64,000 nt of DNA, taken from Aeromicrobium massiliense JC14. GTDB lineage: Bacteria > Actinomycetota > Actinomycetes > Propionibacteriales > Nocardioidaceae. Shown piece by piece: positions 37,239 through 44,456 of the stretch. The position numbers were made by a program, and so were the translations under genes. Location: positions 764,534 to 828,533 of the forward strand of contig NZ_HE978637.1 of NCBI RefSeq assembly GCF_000312105.1, written 5' to 3'. How positions within the stretch are numbered: the stretch's first letter is position 1; every line of letters begins with the position of its first letter. A model generated the notes under the pieces. That model worked only from the letters and a program-made list of their open reading frames with translations. It was not told the DNA's origin and did not search any database.

Positions 37239-37802
37239 GTGACCGGTCCGCGTCGCCCCGACGTCACCGCCCTCGAGCTGGTCGGCGGCGTCGAGAAGCG
37301 CACCCTGCTGCTCGCCGACCCCGACCCGCGCTGGACTGACGTGTACGCCGTGCACGCGCAGCGGATCCGCACCGCCCTCGGTGCCGTCGCGGTGCAGGTC
37401 GAGCACATCGGCTCCACCGCGGTCCCCGGCCTGGCGGCGAAGTCGATCGTGGACGTCCTCGTGACGGTCGACGACGTCACCGCGGAGGAGGACTACCTCG
37501 ACCCGCTGCTGGACGCCGGCTACGAGCTCCGGGTGCGCGAGCCGGGGCACCGCCTCGTCCGGACGCCGGCGCGCGACGTCCACGTCCACGTGCTCGCGGT
37601 GGGCGACCCGGCCGCGGACGACTACCTGCTGCTCCGCGACCAGCTGCGCGCCGACGCCGGGGACCGCGACCTGTACGAGCGCACCAAGCGGGCGCTGCTC
37701 GAGCGCGAGTGGGCGGACATGAACGCGTACGCCGAGGCCAAGACCGAGGTCGTCGAGACCATCAAGGCCCGGGCCCGGGCGACGCGCGAGCAGCGACCCT
37801 GA
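37239..37802 (+). CDS. GrpB family protein (nucleotidyltransferase fold)
   Basis: A 187-residue member of the UPF0157/GrpB family. DPRWTDVYAVHAQRIRTALG and VQVEHIGSTAVPGLAAKSIVDVLVTV are the family core, where the HxGSTxVPG..KPxxD-type motif resembles a minimal nucleotidyltransferase site. RDVHVHVLAVGD and the C-terminal LKR..WADMNAYAEAKTEVVETI-type helix follow. The GTG at 37239 is close behind dut and probably cotranscribed. The substrate is unknown. Confidence 0.85.
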   Translation: MTGPRRPDVTALELVGGVEKRTLLLADPDPRWTDVYAVHAQRIRTALGAVAVQVEHIGSTAVPGLAAKSIVDVLVTVDDVTAEEDYLDPLLDAGYELRVREPGHRLVRTPARDVHVHVLAVGDPAADDYLLLRDQLRADAGDRDLYERTKRALLEREWADMNAYAEAKTEVVETIKARARATREQRP

Positions 37803-37819
37803 CCACCACCGGACGCGCC

Positions 37820-37825
37820 TACACT
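37820..37825 (+). promoter_or_regulatory. Probable leaderless -10 element (TACACT)
   Basis: Ends 6 nt before the ATG at 37832. Confidence 0.5.
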
Positions 37826-37831
37826 GGACGC

Positions 37832-38191
37832 ATGGGACGCCTCTTCTCGCGCGGCAGCACGCCGCGCCGTGACGTGCTGGACCGCCAGGAGCACGACGAG
37901 CTGCAGCAGGACGTCGAGCGCGCGGGCTGCCGGGCCATCGCCGCCCAGGGCGAGCGCTGCTCGGTGGACGTCCACGGCGTGCTGCGCTCGGTGACCCTCG
38001 AGCCGGTCGGCGGCGCCCCCGCCCTGCAGGCCGAGCTGTACGACGGCACCGAGGCGCTGACCCTCGTCTTCCTGGGCCGGCGCCGCATCGCCGGCATCGA
38101 GCCGGGCCGCCAGCTGACCGCGCACGGCCGGGTCGGCCGCCGCGACGGCCAGCGCATCATCTTCAACCCCCGCTACGAGCTGTCCGCGTGA
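37832..38191 (+). CDS. OB-fold nucleic-acid-binding domain protein
   Basis: A 119-residue single OB-fold protein. After a basic N-terminus (GRLFSRGSTPRRDVLD), strands run through GVLRSVTLEPVGGAPALQAELYDGTEALTLVFLGRRRIAGIEPGRQLTAHGRVG and end RIIFNPRYELSA, the pattern of tRNA-anticodon-type OB folds. It is conserved beside DUF3159 and TrkA genes in actinobacteria, suggesting a shared unit. Its TGA overlaps the first GTG of the 80-bp repeat array. Confidence 0.83.
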   Translation: MGRLFSRGSTPRRDVLDRQEHDELQQDVERAGCRAIAAQGERCSVDVHGVLRSVTLEPVGGAPALQAELYDGTEALTLVFLGRRRIAGIEPGRQLTAHGRVGRRDGQRIIFNPRYELSA

Positions 38192-38271
38192 GCGAGCGCA
38201 GCGAGCGAGCCATCAGCATCGTCGCGGGCGGACGTCCGTACCGTGCTCTTCCCTCGGAGGTCCGCCCGTGA
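38188..38271 (+). CDS. 27-codon mini-ORF, unit 1
   Basis: Reads VSERSERAISIVAGG and ends in SEVRP. The start overlaps the OB-fold gene stop and the stop overlaps the GTG of unit 2. Confidence 0.4.
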   Translation: MSERSERAISIVAGGRPYRALPSEVRP

Positions 38272-38351
38272 GCGAGCGCAGCGAGCGAGCCATCAGCATC
38301 GTCGCGGGCGGACGTCCGTACCGTGCTCTTCCCTCGGAGGTCCGCCCGTGA
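38268..38351 (+). CDS. 27-codon mini-ORF, unit 2
   Basis: Same sequence as unit 1. Because 80 is not a multiple of 3, it is read in a different frame from unit 1 and each unit must be initiated afresh. Confidence 0.35.
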   Translation: MSERSERAISIVAGGRPYRALPSEVRP

Positions 38352-38431
38352 GCGAGCGCAGCGAGCGAGCCATCAGCATCGTCGCGGGCGGACGTCCGTA
38401 CCGTGCTCTTCCCTCGGAGGTCCGCCCGTGA
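38348..38431 (+). CDS. 27-codon mini-ORF, unit 3
   Basis: Same sequence as unit 1. Its TGA overlaps the GTG of the DUF3159 gene, whose Shine-Dalgarno sequence lies inside this unit. Confidence 0.35.
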   Translation: MSERSERAISIVAGGRPYRALPSEVRP

Positions 38432-39093
38432 GCGAGCGCAGCGAGCGCACCGCCGACGTCCAGACCGTCGAGCAGCTGGTCCGCCAGCAGCTGGCCGCGG
38501 CGCTCGGCGGCGGCCGGGGCATCCTCGAGGCGGCCGTCCCGACCGTCTCGTTCACCATCTCCTGGCTGCTGACCCACGACCTGCGCACGTCGCTGGGCGT
38601 GAGCATCGGCCTGGCCGTGCTGCTCATCGTGGTGCGGCTCGTGCAGCGCTCGTCGACGCAGTTCGTGATCAACGCGTTCGTCGGCATCGCGATCGCCGCG
38701 GTGTTCGCCTCGCGCACCGGCGAGGCGAAGGACGTCTTCCTGCCAGGCATCCTCTACAACGGCGCGTACGCGGTTGGGCTGGTGCTGTCGATCCTCGTCG
38801 GCTGGCCGCTCGTGGGCTTCCTGGTCGGCGCGGTCACCAACGACCCCACCGGCTGGCGCCGCGACCGCGCGATGGTGCGGCTCTGCGCGCGGCTGACCTG
38901 GCTCCTGGCGCTGCCGTGCATCGTCCGCGTCGCGGTGCAGTACCCGCTCTACCTGGGCGACCACGTCGGGCTGCTCGGCACGAGCAAGGTCGTGCTCGGC
39001 TGGCCGCTGCAGGTCGCCGCGCTGCTCGCGATGGCCGCCCTGCTCGGCCGCAACGCCACCCCGCTCGAGCGGCGCCCGGCCGCCGAGGCCTGA
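38428..39093 (+). CDS. DUF3159 family membrane protein
   Basis: A 221-residue protein with about five or six membrane spans (VPTVSFTISWLLTHDL, LGVSIGLAVLLIVVRLVQ, VINAFVGIAIAAVFAS, NGAYAVGLVLSILVGWPLVGFLVG, LTWLLALPCIVRVAVQY). DUF3159 proteins accompany TrkA and KimA-like genes in actinobacteria, so a role with the potassium system is plausible but unproven. The first seven codons (VSERSER) are the start of the 80-bp repeat, so the native N-terminus was replaced by or derived from the element. GGAGG 8 nt upstream lies in unit 3. Confidence 0.85.
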   Translation: MSERSERTADVQTVEQLVRQQLAAALGGGRGILEAAVPTVSFTISWLLTHDLRTSLGVSIGLAVLLIVVRLVQRSSTQFVINAFVGIAIAAVFASRTGEAKDVFLPGILYNGAYAVGLVLSILVGWPLVGFLVGAVTNDPTGWRRDRAMVRLCARLTWLLALPCIVRVAVQYPLYLGDHVGLLGTSKVVLGWPLQVAALLAMAALLGRNATPLERRPAAEA

Positions 39094-39096
39094 GCC

Positions 39097-39759
39097 TCAG
39101 CCCTTGGGGGCGAGCAGCTCGCCGATCGCGTGCTCGGCCGACTCCGGGCAGACGAACAGCAGCTCGTCGCCGGCCTCCAGCGACCGGTCCGCCTCGGGCG
39201 TGTTGATGCCCTGGTCGCGCAGGATGGCGACCAGCACGACGTCCAGCGGCCACGGCACGTCGCCGACCCGCTGGCCGACGAACGGGGAGTCCTCGGGCAT
39301 CGTCAGCTCGACCAGGTTGGTGGAGTTGTGCCGGAAGGTGAACAGCCGCACGAGGTCGCCGACCGTCACCGCCTCCTCGACCAGGGCCGACATGAGCCGC
39401 GGCGTGGAGACCGCGACGTCGACGCCCCAGGACTCGTCGAACAGCCACTCGTTGCTCGGGTGGTTCACGCGGGCGACGGTGCGCGGCACGGTGAACTCGG
39501 TCTTGGCCAGCAGCGAGATGACCAGGTTGGCCTTGTCGTCGCCGGTGGCGGCGATCATGACGTCGCAGGTCTGCAGCTGGGCCTCGGTGAGCGAGGAGAA
39601 CTCGCAGGCGTCGGCCAGCAGCCACTGGGCGTCGGGCACGACGTCGCTGCGGATGGACGTGGCCTGCTTGTCGATGAGCAGCACGGTGTGCCCGTTGTCG
39701 AGCAGCTCCTGCGCGACCGAGCGGCCGACGGCGCCGGCTCCGGCGATGGCGACCCTCAT
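39097..39759 (-). CDS. TrkA-family potassium regulatory protein (CeoC-like)
   Basis: Cytoplasmic RCK protein of 220 residues that gates a potassium transporter. The N-terminal Rossmann domain has VAIAGAGAVGRSVAQELLDNGH and an acidic residue after the second strand (LLIDKQ), as for NAD(H)/ATP binding. The TrkA_C domain is the last ~80 residues (DSPFVGQRVGDVPWP..DELLFVCPE). The ATG at 39759 overlaps the stop of the upstream TrkA gene (ATGA), so two different RCK subunits are made together. Stops 3 bp from the convergent DUF3159 gene. Confidence 0.91.
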   Translation of the reverse strand: MRVAIAGAGAVGRSVAQELLDNGHTVLLIDKQATSIRSDVVPDAQWLLADACEFSSLTEAQLQTCDVMIAATGDDKANLVISLLAKTEFTVPRTVARVNHPSNEWLFDESWGVDVAVSTPRLMSALVEEAVTVGDLVRLFTFRHNSTNLVELTMPEDSPFVGQRVGDVPWPLDVVLVAILRDQGINTPEADRSLEAGDELLFVCPESAEHAIGELLAPKG

Positions 39760-40421
39760 GCGTCCTCCTTCGGACCGCGGTCGAGCACGGCGTGCGCGGC
39801 CTCGGCGTCGACCTCGCGCACGAAGATGCTGAGGTAGTCGCCCTCCTGGACGACGGTGTCGGGCGTGGCGATGATGCCGGTGCCCAGGCGCAGCAGGTAG
39901 GCGACGCGGACGGACGCGGCCTGCTCGAGGTCGGAGACCCGGTGGCCGACCCAGCCGAACGGGGCGTAGACGTGGTCCAGGCGCACCTCGCCGGACGGGT
40001 CGCGCCAGATCGGCTCGCTGCCGGCCGGCACCAGGCGGCGCAGCACCTGGTCGGCGGCCCACGGCACGGTGGCGATCGTGGGGATGCCCAGGCGCTCGTA
40101 GACCTCGGCGCGGCCCGGGTCGTAGATGCGGGCGACGACGTTCGGCACCTGGAACTGCTCGCGCGCGACACGCGCGGCGATGATGTTCGAGTTGTCGCCG
40201 CTGGAGACCGCCGCGAAGGCGTCGGCCTGCTCGATGCCGGCGCGCTTGAGCACGCCGCGGTCGAACCCGACGCCGGTCACGGTGCGGCCGGCGAAGCCGG
40301 GGCCGAGCCGGCGGAACGCGTCCGGGTTGGAGTCGATGACGGCCGTGGTGTGGCCGCGGTCCTCCAGGCTCTGGGTGAGCGTCGAGCCGACGCGTCCGCA
40401 GCCCATGATCACGATGTGCAC
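39756..40421 (-). CDS. TrkA-family potassium regulatory protein (CeoB-like)
   Basis: Second RCK protein, 221 residues, with HIVIMGCGRVGSTLTQSLEDRGH and AVIDSNPDAFRRL as the nucleotide-binding half. The TrkA_C half is near the C-terminus (TPDTVVQEGDYLSIFVREVD). Low identity to its partner suggests a hetero-octameric ring. The GTG at 40421 is 6 nt after TAGCGT. It is divergent from the KimA-like permease gene across 68 bp, so one small region carries both promoters. Confidence 0.91.
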   Translation of the reverse strand: MHIVIMGCGRVGSTLTQSLEDRGHTTAVIDSNPDAFRRLGPGFAGRTVTGVGFDRGVLKRAGIEQADAFAAVSSGDNSNIIAARVAREQFQVPNVVARIYDPGRAEVYERLGIPTIATVPWAADQVLRRLVPAGSEPIWRDPSGEVRLDHVYAPFGWVGHRVSDLEQAASVRVAYLLRLGTGIIATPDTVVQEGDYLSIFVREVDAEAAHAVLDRGPKEDA

Positions 40422-40427
40422 GCAGCG

Positions 40428-40433
40428 ACGCTA
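40428..40433 (-). promoter_or_regulatory. Probable leaderless -10 element (TAGCGT) of the trkA pair
   Basis: Ends 6 nt before the GTG at 40421. Confidence 0.5.
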
Positions 40434-40477
40434 CACCGCGCCGCCCCGCTCGTCGCTCGGTCCGGGGCCCGTGGCCC

Positions 40478-40483
40478 TACCAT
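40478..40483 (+). promoter_or_regulatory. Probable leaderless -10 element (TACCAT) of the KimA-like gene
   Basis: Ends 6 nt before the GTG at 40490. Confidence 0.45.
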
Positions 40484-40489
40484 CGTCCG

Positions 40490-42493
40490 GTGGGTGTTTC
40501 CGGGACCGTGAAGCGGACGCTCGTCGGCCGCAAGCTCCGCAGCTCGCAGCTCGGCGAGACGCTGCTCCCCAAGAGGCTGGCGCTGCCGATCTTCGCCAGC
40601 GACGCGTTGTCGTCCGTGGCGTACGCGCCCGACGAGATCTTCCTGACGCTGTCGATGGCCGGGCTGAGCGCCTACGCCTTCAGCTGGCCGATCGGCGTGG
40701 CCGTCGCGGTGGTGATGCTGACGGTCGTCGCGTCGTACCGGCAGAACGTCCACGCGTACCCCAGCGGCGGCGGCGACTACGAGGTCGCGACGGTCAACCT
40801 GGGCCCGACCGCCGGCCTGTCGGTGGGCAGCGCGCTGCTCGTCGACTACGTGCTCACGGTGGCGGTGTCGATCTCCTCGGGCGTGCAGAACGCCACGGCG
40901 GCGCTGCCGTTCATGGAGGGGCACGAGGCGCTGGCCGCGAGCGTGCTGGTGCTCGTGCTCATGGCCATCAACCTGCGCGGCACGAAGGAGTCCGGTCGCG
41001 CGTTCGCCGTGCCCACCTACCTGTTCATGGTCGCGATCATCGGCATGGGCCTGGTCGGCTACTTCCGCTATCTCACCGGCACGCTGCCCGAGGTCGAGAG
41101 CGCGCAGTTCGAGATGGTGCCCGAGGCGCCGTACGAGGGCGCGGTGTCGATGCTCGCAATGGTCTTTCTGCTGGCGCGGGCGTTCTCGTCCGGCTGCGCC
41201 GCGCTCACCGGCGTCGAGGCGATCAGCAACGGCGTGCCCGCGTTCCGCAAGCCCAAGAGCCGCAACGCCGCCACGACGCTGCTCATGCTCGGCACCATCG
41301 CCATCACGATGCTGCTCAGCGTCATCGTCCTGGCCCAGCTGATGGGCCTGCGGTACGTCGAGGACCCGGCGCACCAGCTGCTGCTGGACGGCAAGCCGGT
41401 CGGCGACGGCTACGTGCAGGACACGGTGCTGGGCCAGCTGGCCGGCGCGCTGTACGCCGACCTGCCGCCGCTGTTCTACTTCACGATCGCCTGCACCGGC
41501 CTGATCCTGGTGCTCGCGGCCAACACCGCCTTCAACGGCTTCCCGGTGCTCGGCTCGATCCTGGCGCGCGACGGCTTCCTGCCCCGCCAGCTCGACACCC
41601 GCGGCGACCGGCTCGCGTTCAGCAACGGCATCGTGCTGCTGGCGGTGGCCGCGATCGTCCTCATCATCGCCTTCGACGCCGAGGTGACCCGGCTCATCCA
41701 GCTGTACATCGTCGGCGTCTTCGTCTCGTTCACGGTGAGCCAGCTGGGCATGATCCGGCACTGGACGCGGCTGCTGGGCACCGAGACCGACCCGGCCGAG
41801 CGTCGGCGCATGATGCGCTCGCGCACGGTCAACGGCTTCGGCCTGGCCATGACCGGCGTCGTGCTCGTCATCGTGCTGATCACCAAGTTCCTGGCCGGCG
41901 CCTGGATCGCGATCGCCGCGATGGTGGTCATCTTCGCGGTCATGCGCGGCATCCGCCGGCACTACGACCTGGTCAACGACGAGCTCGCGATCGGCGACGA
42001 GGACGTGTCGCTGCCCTCGCGCGTGCACGGCATCGTGCTGGTGAGCCGGCTGCACAAGCCGACCATGCGCGCCCTCGCCTACGCCAAGGTGTCGCGGCCC
42101 AGCACGCTCGAGGCGGTCACCGTCCAGCTGGACCCCGACCGCACGCGCGAGCTGCTCGCCGAGTGGGACGCCCGCGACATCAAGGTGCCGCTCACCGTCC
42201 TCGACTCGCCGTACCGCGAGCTGGTGCGCCCGGTCGTCCGCTACGTCAAGGAGCGGCGCAAGGCCAGCCCGCGCGACGTCGTGACGGTCTACATCCCCGA
42301 GTACGTCGTCGGCCACTGGTGGGAGCAGCTGCTGCACAACCAGACCGCGCTGCGGCTGAAGGGACGCCTGCTGTTCATGCCGGGCGTCATGGTGACGAGC
42401 GTGGCCTACCAGCTGCGCTCGGCGAAGGACCGTCGCCCGCCGACGGCCGGCTCCGCGCCGGGGGACGTGCGTCGTGGCTATGTCGGTGAGTGA
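40490..42493 (+). CDS. APC-superfamily permease, KimA-like potassium transporter
   Basis: A 667-residue protein: about 12 membrane spans in the first 480 residues, then a cytoplasmic domain of about 190 residues (VHGIVLVSRLHKPTMRALAYAKV..VTVYIPEYVVGHWWEQLLHNQ). N-terminal LALPIFASDALSSVAYAPDEIF and YPSGGGDYEVATVNLG are shared with Bacillus KimA, a proton-coupled K+ importer. The divergent trkA pair supports potassium rather than amino acids. The cytoplasmic domain resembles the KimA dimer domain in position and size. Its stop overlaps the start of the methyltransferase gene. Confidence 0.88.
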   Translation: MGVSGTVKRTLVGRKLRSSQLGETLLPKRLALPIFASDALSSVAYAPDEIFLTLSMAGLSAYAFSWPIGVAVAVVMLTVVASYRQNVHAYPSGGGDYEVATVNLGPTAGLSVGSALLVDYVLTVAVSISSGVQNATAALPFMEGHEALAASVLVLVLMAINLRGTKESGRAFAVPTYLFMVAIIGMGLVGYFRYLTGTLPEVESAQFEMVPEAPYEGAVSMLAMVFLLARAFSSGCAALTGVEAISNGVPAFRKPKSRNAATTLLMLGTIAITMLLSVIVLAQLMGLRYVEDPAHQLLLDGKPVGDGYVQDTVLGQLAGALYADLPPLFYFTIACTGLILVLAANTAFNGFPVLGSILARDGFLPRQLDTRGDRLAFSNGIVLLAVAAIVLIIAFDAEVTRLIQLYIVGVFVSFTVSQLGMIRHWTRLLGTETDPAERRRMMRSRTVNGFGLAMTGVVLVIVLITKFLAGAWIAIAAMVVIFAVMRGIRRHYDLVNDELAIGDEDVSLPSRVHGIVLVSRLHKPTMRALAYAKVSRPSTLEAVTVQLDPDRTRELLAEWDARDIKVPLTVLDSPYRELVRPVVRYVKERRKASPRDVVTVYIPEYVVGHWWEQLLHNQTALRLKGRLLFMPGVMVTSVAYQLRSAKDRRPPTAGSAPGDVRRGYVGE

Positions 42494-43721
42494 GGGCCTG
42501 GACGTCGGTGACGAGGTCGTCGTCGACGTCGGCCCGGTGGCCCACGGCGGGCACTGTGTGGCTCGGCACGAGGGCCAGGTGCTGTTCGTGCGGCACACGA
42601 TCCCGGGGGAGCGGGTGACTGCGCGCGTGACCGAGCGGCAGCGCAGCTTCGTGCGCGCCGACGCGGTGGAGGTCCACACGGCCTCGCCCGCGCGGGTGAC
42701 CCCGCCGTGCCCCTACGCGCGTCCGGGCCTGTGCGGCGGCTGCGACTTCCAGCACGTCGACCCGGCCGAGCAGCGCCGGATGCTCGGCGACGTCGTGTCC
42801 GAGCAGCTGCGCCGCCTGGCCGGCCTCGACCGCGAGGTCGTCGTCGAGGAGGTGGAGCCCGTCCTGGGCTGGCGCACACGCATGACCTTCGTGCCCGGTC
42901 CGACCGGTCATTTGGGGCTGCGCAAGCACCGCTCGCACGAGGTCGTCGAGGTCGAGCGGTGCTGGATCGCCCACCCCGGGCTGCCCGACGTCCTGGCCCA
43001 CGACGACTGGGAGTCGCCCAGCGTCGAGGCGGTCGTGTCGTCGACCGGCGACACGCTGGTGGTCGCCGACGGCCCCGTGCCCGACGGGCTGGAGACCGGT
43101 GGCGTCGTCAGCCTGAACGGCCGGCGCCGCGAGGGGCGCGGCGGGGTGACCGAGGAGGTCGGGCCGCACCGATTCCGGGTGACCGGGTCGGGCTTCTGGC
43201 AGGTGCACCCGGAGTCGGCGCGCACGCTCACCGATGCCGTGATGGAGGCGGGGGACGTGCGTCCGGGCGACGCGGTGGCCGACCTGTACGCGGGCGTGGG
43301 CCTGTTCACCGCTCCGCTGGCCGAGGCGACGGGTCCGTCCGGCTCGGTCGTGTCGGTCGAGGCCGACCACGGCGGCACCCGCGACGCCCGGCGCAACCTG
43401 CACGGCTTCGAGCACGTCCGCCTCGTCGACGCGACGGTCGAGGCCGCCCTGCGCCGCCGGCTGGTGGGCGAGCGGCTCGACGTCGTCGTGCTCGATCCGC
43501 CGCGCACCGGAGCCAAGAAGGCGGTCGCCGGCATCGTCGCGCTCGAGCCGCGCACGATCGTCTACGTCGCCTGCGATCCCGCGGCGCTGGCCCGCGACCT
43601 GGCCTCGTTCGCCGCCCGCGGCTACGAGCTCGACGGGCTGCGTGCCTTCGACCTGTTCCCGCAGACGCACCACGTCGAGTGCGTCGCCGTGCTGCGCCGG
43701 ACCGCGTCCGCGCCGGACTGA
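42474..43721 (+). CDS. TRAM-domain RNA (uracil-5-) methyltransferase, TrmA/RlmD family
   Basis: SAM-dependent enzyme that methylates uracil C5 in tRNA or 23S rRNA. The 415-residue protein starts with a TRAM domain (about 8-65), then iron-sulfur cysteines PPCPYARPGLCGGCDFQH and a fourth Cys in VERCWIAHP. The Rossmann core has DLYAGVGLFTAPLAE, the catalytic loop is VVVLDPPRTGAKK, and the nucleophilic Cys is in IVYVACDPAALARDL. Target base unknown. GTG 42474 or ATG 42480 may be used; both overlap the permease gene. Confidence 0.9.
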   Translation: MAMSVSEGLDVGDEVVVDVGPVAHGGHCVARHEGQVLFVRHTIPGERVTARVTERQRSFVRADAVEVHTASPARVTPPCPYARPGLCGGCDFQHVDPAEQRRMLGDVVSEQLRRLAGLDREVVVEEVEPVLGWRTRMTFVPGPTGHLGLRKHRSHEVVEVERCWIAHPGLPDVLAHDDWESPSVEAVVSSTGDTLVVADGPVPDGLETGGVVSLNGRRREGRGGVTEEVGPHRFRVTGSGFWQVHPESARTLTDAVMEAGDVRPGDAVADLYAGVGLFTAPLAEATGPSGSVVSVEADHGGTRDARRNLHGFEHVRLVDATVEAALRRRLVGERLDVVVLDPPRTGAKKAVAGIVALEPRTIVYVACDPAALARDLASFAARGYELDGLRAFDLFPQTHHVECVAVLRRTASAPD

Positions 43722-43749
43722 CGCTCGACGCCGGCGTCGCGCGGCGGGC

Positions 43750-44304
43750 TCAGCCCGCGGTCGTCACCGTCACGGTCACCGTGCCGTCCATGGCCGCGAC
43801 GGCCGCGGCGACGCCGTCGCCCAGCCGGCCCAGCACCACGATCCCGGCGAAGTACGACTGGTCGCCGTAGTAGAGGACCAGGTCGTGGCCCGGCGCGTAG
43901 TAGCCGAGGTCGCCCACGTCCGGGTCGGCCCCGTCCGGCTGCCCCTCGAGCGAGAGCGGCGACGGCAGCGCGCCGGTCTTCTCGACCGATCCGTGGTCGC
44001 GCATCTCGAGGGTGACGGGCAGCTGGGCGACGAGGTCGCGTGCCGCGGCACTGTCGTCGAGCTCGGCGGTGAAGGTGTCGTCGCCGATGCGGAGCTCGAG
44101 GTCCATGGCTTCCTCCTGCTGGGGGTCGGTCGGGGCGGACGAGCCTGGGTCACCGGCCGGCGGGCTCGGGGACGGGGACGTCGGTGACGACGCGGAGGGG
44201 ACCGAGCCGTCGCCCGCACCGTCGCCGGACCCGCAGGCTCCGAGCGTCACCAGCACGGCCAGGGCCAGCGCGGCCCAGGCCCGGTCGTGGGCACGCATGG
44301 TCAT
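43750..44304 (-). CDS. Lipoprotein with a cyclophilin-like domain
   Basis: A 184-residue exported lipoprotein. The signal AWAALALAVLVTLGACGSG ends in lipobox LGAC with the Cys near residue 24. A Ser/Pro/Asp-rich linker follows to about residue 62. The C-terminal ~115 residues have strands LELRIGDDTFTAELDDSAAARDLVAQLPVTLEMRDHG and DLVLYYGDQSYFAGIVVLGRL, the pattern of the cyclophilin-like fold of TM1367-type proteins, which lack proline isomerase evidence. GGAG sits 6 nt before the ATG at 44304. Convergent with the methyltransferase gene. Confidence 0.82.
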   Translation of the reverse strand: MTMRAHDRAWAALALAVLVTLGACGSGDGAGDGSVPSASSPTSPSPSPPAGDPGSSAPTDPQQEEAMDLELRIGDDTFTAELDDSAAARDLVAQLPVTLEMRDHGSVEKTGALPSPLSLEGQPDGADPDVGDLGYYAPGHDLVLYYGDQSYFAGIVVLGRLGDGVAAAVAAMDGTVTVTVTTAG

Positions 44305-44456
44305 CGCAGCTCCTTCCGGCCGGTCTCGTCCGCTCAGCCAAGCAGGCACCGCCGCCGCTGAACAGGTCGAGCCGAAGGGGGTGCTCGCAGGACCCCCGTC
44401 CGGGCGACCGCGCGTCGGCTTGTGGGCGTCGGTGCCGGCACGCCACAGTGACGGCC

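Larger units (their letters stand above)
38188..38447 (+). repeat. Tandem 80-bp coupler array: three perfect units plus a 20-bp partial
   Basis: Identical units at 38188-38267, 38268-38347 and 38348-38427, then the first 20 bases of a fourth fused to the DUF3159 reading frame. Each unit begins with GTGAGCGAGCGCAGCGAGCG and ends with CGGAGG plus an 8-nt spacer before the next GTG. The array therefore repeats a start codon, a 27-codon frame and a Shine-Dalgarno site. Perfect identity suggests very recent expansion. A diverged copy lies at 12567. Confidence 0.95.

Noticed and set aside
38188-38447. Tandem 80-bp repeats as a CRISPR array
   Set aside because: The units are identical across their whole length with no variable spacers, and no cas gene is nearby.
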